From NCBI GenBank assembly GCA_021414025.1, contig JAIOPG010000001.1, positions 1 through 64,000 on the forward strand: 64,000 bases of DNA, read 5' to 3'. The notes under the pieces are model-generated. The model ran no database searches and was not told the DNA's origin. It saw only the letters and a list, made by a program, of their open reading frames with translations. A program made the translations under genes and the position numbers. Positions 61,724 to 64,000 of the stretch are shown in pieces. The first letter of the stretch is position 1; the number at the start of each line of letters is the position of its first letter. This stretch comes from Planctomycetota bacterium. Lineage in GTDB: Bacteria; Planctomycetota; Phycisphaerae; Phycisphaerales; SM1A02.

Positions 61724-62476
61724 TCACGGGGAATCCGCGGCTTCGGCCAGGCGATACCCCACGCCCGCCTCGGTCACCAGAAACTGCGGCTGCGCCGGAT
61801 CCGCCTCCAGTTTCTGCCGCAACTGGCCGGCGTAGACGCGGAGGTATTGAACATCATCCGCATGGACGGGGCCCCACACCTCGGTCAGGATCTGCTTGTG
61901 CGTGAGCACTCGGCCCGCGTGCCTGACCAGCAGCGCCAGCAACTTGAACTCGGTGGGCGTCAACGACACTTCGCGATCCACGCCGCCCGCCGCCGCGCCC
62001 GTCATCTGCACGCGGCGCCGAGCCAGATCGACTCGCAGCGTGCGACCGCCCCGCGCGCATTGGTACACCGGATTCACATCCTGCCCCGCGATCCGCGCGC
62101 CATGCCGCAGGGCCACGCGGATCCGTGCGATCAATTCGCCCACGCTGAACGGCTTGGTGAGATAGTCATCGGCCCCCTGCTCCAGGGCGCTGACCTTGTC
62201 CTGCTCCTGTCCGCGCGCCGAAAGCACGATGATCGGCACGGTCGACCAGCCGCGAATCTGCCGCGTCACTTCCAGGCCGTCCGCGTCCGGCAGACCCAGG
62301 TCCAGGATGATGACATCCGGCGGCTGCATGCCCGCCTGCATGACGCCCTCCCGCGCCGTGCCCGCTTCATTGACGCGAAATCCGTTGGCCGTCAGCGTGG
62401 CCCGAAGGAAGCGGCGGATCGGCGGCTCATCCTCGATGACCAAGACCAGCGGAGCGTTGGCGGCGACGTCGGTCAT
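61724..62476 (-). CDS. kdpE: KDP operon response regulator KdpE
   Basis: OmpR-family regulator, 250 residues. Receiver: acidic pair in VIEDEPPIR, phospho-Asp in VIILDLGLPDADG, Lys in DDYLTKPFSVGEL; winged-helix output with LTPTEFKLLALLVRHAGRVLTHKQIL and WGPVHADDVQYLRVYAGQLRQKLE as in KdpE. It contains an insert of about 15 residues before the output domain. Start overlaps the kdpD stop by 4 nt. Controls the high-affinity K+ ATPase, which is presumably to the right of the window. Confidence 0.94.
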   Translation of the reverse strand: MTDVAANAPLVLVIEDEPPIRRFLRATLTANGFRVNEAGTAREGVMQAGMQPPDVIILDLGLPDADGLEVTRQIRGWSTVPIIVLSARGQEQDKVSALEQGADDYLTKPFSVGELIARIRVALRHGARIAGQDVNPVYQCARGGRTLRVDLARRRVQMTGAAAGGVDREVSLTPTEFKLLALLVRHAGRVLTHKQILTEVWGPVHADDVQYLRVYAGQLRQKLEADPAQPQFLVTEAGVGYRLAEAADSP

Positions 62477-64000
62477 GGGTTGGGAATCTGCCGGGAGGCA
62501 ATTTCCGCATCGGAGAGCGCGGCATCACTGGCCGGCGCGGCGGCGCCCTCGAAGTCGCGCGGGACATTGGGCTGCGGCAGCTCCACGGGCAGCGCGACCA
62601 GGAAGACCGCTCCGTGCGGCTTGTTGGGCTCGACCCAGATGCGCCCGCCGTGGATCTTGACAATTCCCTCGGCAATCGTCAGCCCCAGACCCATGCCGCC
62701 GCGCGACCCCTGGCGGGCGGCCCGGCCGCGGTAGAGCCGCTCGAACACCTTGCCGAATTCCGCAGGCTCCAGGCCCGAGCCCTGGTCGGCAACGCTGACA
62801 ATGACCGTATTGTCGGTGCGCCACGCGGAAATCTCGATCGGTGTTCCATCGTCGGTGTAGCGCAGCGCATTGTCGACGAGGTTGAACAGGACCTGCGACA
62901 GCATCGCGGGATCGCCGCGAATCATGGGAAGGTCCCGGGGAATCACGGTCTTGAACGGGCGCCGGGCCAGGGCCTCGCGGTGGCGGGCCAGTCCGGTGCC
63001 GACGATCTCCTCGATGGTGGTCCACTCCTTCCGGATCTCGATGCCGCTTTCCAAGCGCGTGGCGAACATCAGGTTGCCGATCAGGTCGTTCAGCCGCTGC
63101 GCCTCGTCGACAATGCCCTGAGTCAACTCGCGGCGCAGGCGAGGGTCCAGGGCGAGATCGTCGGCCAGCAGCGTGCTGGCCGACCCGGCGATGCCGGCCA
63201 GCGGCGTGCGCAAATCATGGGACACCGACGAAAGCAGCGCGCTGCGGAGTCGCTCGCGCTCGGCGTCGACCTCGGCGCGTTGCTGGGCGTCGCGCAGGGT
63301 GACCCGCTCCAGGGCGACGGCGATCTGGTCGGCGAACGCTTCCAGAAGGAGAAGCTGCGGCGTCGCGGTGAGGGCCGCCGGGTCGCGGGGCCGCAAAGCC
63401 AGCACTCCGAATTTGCCCTCATGGGTGGTCAGCGGCAGGTAGCGTCCCGCCGCGCCGGGAAGCGACGTCGTGCCCAGGCCCGCCACCTGCCCGTGGTCGT
63501 AGCTCCACCGCGCCACCCCGCGCTCGCGGTCGTTGAGCCAGTCCGGCAGCCCCTGCGTGGCCAGAAGGTCGAAGTGCGCCGCGTCGCCGCTGAAGCGGCC
63601 GATGATGGCGACATCCGCGTCGAAGGTGTCACTGAGATGCTTGGCGGAGATCTGGCCGGCGTGCTGGCGATCGGCGGTGCCCATCAACTCCCGCGACATC
63701 GAGTAGAGCAGCGAAGTTCGGCGCTCGCGCTGACGGGAATTTTCCGCCTGATCGCGCATCCGTGAAGCCAGCGATCCGACCAGCAGTCCGGTGATCAGCA
63801 GGGTGACGAACGTGATCACGTATTTGGGATCGCTGATCAGAAACGAGTAACGCGGCTCGGTAAAGAAATAATTGAACGCCAGCGCGCTGGCCACCGCGGC
63901 CACCACCGAGGGCCGGCGGCCGAATCGCCACGCAATCATCAGCACGCCGACCACATAGATCATCGACACCTCGGAGAGGTCGGGCGGACGGTCGACGACC
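62473..64000 (-). CDS. kdpD: KDP sensor kinase KdpD, C-terminal part (cut by window edge)
   Basis: The frame is open to the window edge, so the N-terminal universal-stress/KdpD domain lies outside. Visible part: DUF4118-type membrane helices (SMIYVVGVLMIAWRFGRRPS, FNYFFTEPRYSF, ITFVTLLITGLLVGSLASR), a GAF domain, HisKA with LLSSVSHDLRTPLAGIAGSA (phospho-His), and HATPase with LVDNALRYT, DQGSGLEP, GMGLGLTIAEGIVKIHGG. The C-terminus has an extra 30-residue Ala/Pro-rich tail. The GTG at 63969 is not the true start. Confidence 0.94.
   Translation of the reverse strand, partial: VVDRPPDLSEVSMIYVVGVLMIAWRFGRRPSVVAAVASALAFNYFFTEPRYSFLISDPKYVITFVTLLITGLLVGSLASRMRDQAENSRQRERRTSLLYSMSRELMGTADRQHAGQISAKHLSDTFDADVAIIGRFSGDAAHFDLLATQGLPDWLNDRERGVARWSYDHGQVAGLGTTSLPGAAGRYLPLTTHEGKFGVLALRPRDPAALTATPQLLLLEAFADQIAVALERVTLRDAQQRAEVDAERERLRSALLSSVSHDLRTPLAGIAGSASTLLADDLALDPRLRRELTQGIVDEAQRLNDLIGNLMFATRLESGIEIRKEWTTIEEIVGTGLARHREALARRPFKTVIPRDLPMIRGDPAMLSQVLFNLVDNALRYTDDGTPIEISAWRTDNTVIVSVADQGSGLEPAEFGKVFERLYRGRAARQGSRGGMGLGLTIAEGIVKIHGGRIWVEPNKPHGAVFLVALPVELPQPNVPRDFEGAAAPASDAALSDAEIASRQIPNP

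Overview
The window is a 64 kb piece of a GC-rich (mostly about 60-68% by eye) bacterial chromosome with dense, mostly housekeeping gene content. I infer a planctomycete, most likely of the Phycisphaerae. The grounds are two groEL copies around groES, a secreted protein ending in a dockerin-like pair of Asp/Gly calcium loops, a Tat-signal Gfo/Idh oxidoreductase, several exported FG-GAP beta-propeller proteins, and rpsL-rpsG separated from fusA/tuf. This is inference from gene content; no 16S gene is present.

Layout. 1-4.1 kb: 3' part of gyrB, queC, and a zinc-ribbon membrane protein. 4.1-12.9 kb: a protein-folding block, groEL1-groES-groEL2 (closed by an intrinsic terminator), then dnaJ-grpE-fmdB-like gene and rnr. 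12.9-22.7 kb: a hydrolase, FG-GAP protein 1, dus, a small lipoprotein, a Gfo/Idh oxidoreductase, a large secreted Gly/Met-rich protein, and FG-GAP protein 2. 22.7-28.3 kb: a minus-strand glycerol block (DinB-like, glpK, dockerin-like protein, glpD, MBL-fold hydrolase) with a 9-bp inverted repeat in front of glpD. 28.3-31.1 kb: ThiF/MoeB-like E1 enzyme, rpsL-rpsG, rnhA. 31.1-37.7 kb: fatty-acid synthesis, rpmF-plsX-fabH-fabD-(lipoprotein), a terminator, then fabG-acpP-fabF, followed by a GH15 enzyme. 39.8-46.4 kb: PIN-PhoH ATPase, a YccA-like membrane protein, a Nif3-like protein, a ROK sugar kinase, gatC-gatA. 46.4-50.1 kb: lipoprotein, mutY, a HTH/acidic/transmembrane protein and psd. 50.1-57.5 kb: receiver-like protein, tsaB, phosphoesterase, DUF1573 protein, M28 peptidase, MsrB-MsrA fusion. 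57.5-64 kb: FG-GAP protein 3, tRNA-Ser and tRNA-Pro with a terminator, a DUF6265-like protein, a radical SAM protein, and kdpE-kdpD (kdpD runs off the right edge).

The main cross-window signal is regulatory. At least ten genes outside tight operons have a TA-x-x-x-T hexamer (often TAxACT) ending 6-8 nt before the start codon, with no Shine-Dalgarno. This points to widespread leaderless transcription. Other notable points are a compositional break inside gyrB at the ATPase/TOPRIM junction, a candidate AUC start codon for fabG, a His-rich tail on GroEL1, and three unlinked genes each encoding a seven-motif FG-GAP propeller. No insertion sequence, prophage, CRISPR array or rRNA gene was seen. 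Most genes look vertically inherited; the dockerin-like gene at 25.3-26.2 kb is the one with clearly different base composition besides the 5' part of gyrB.
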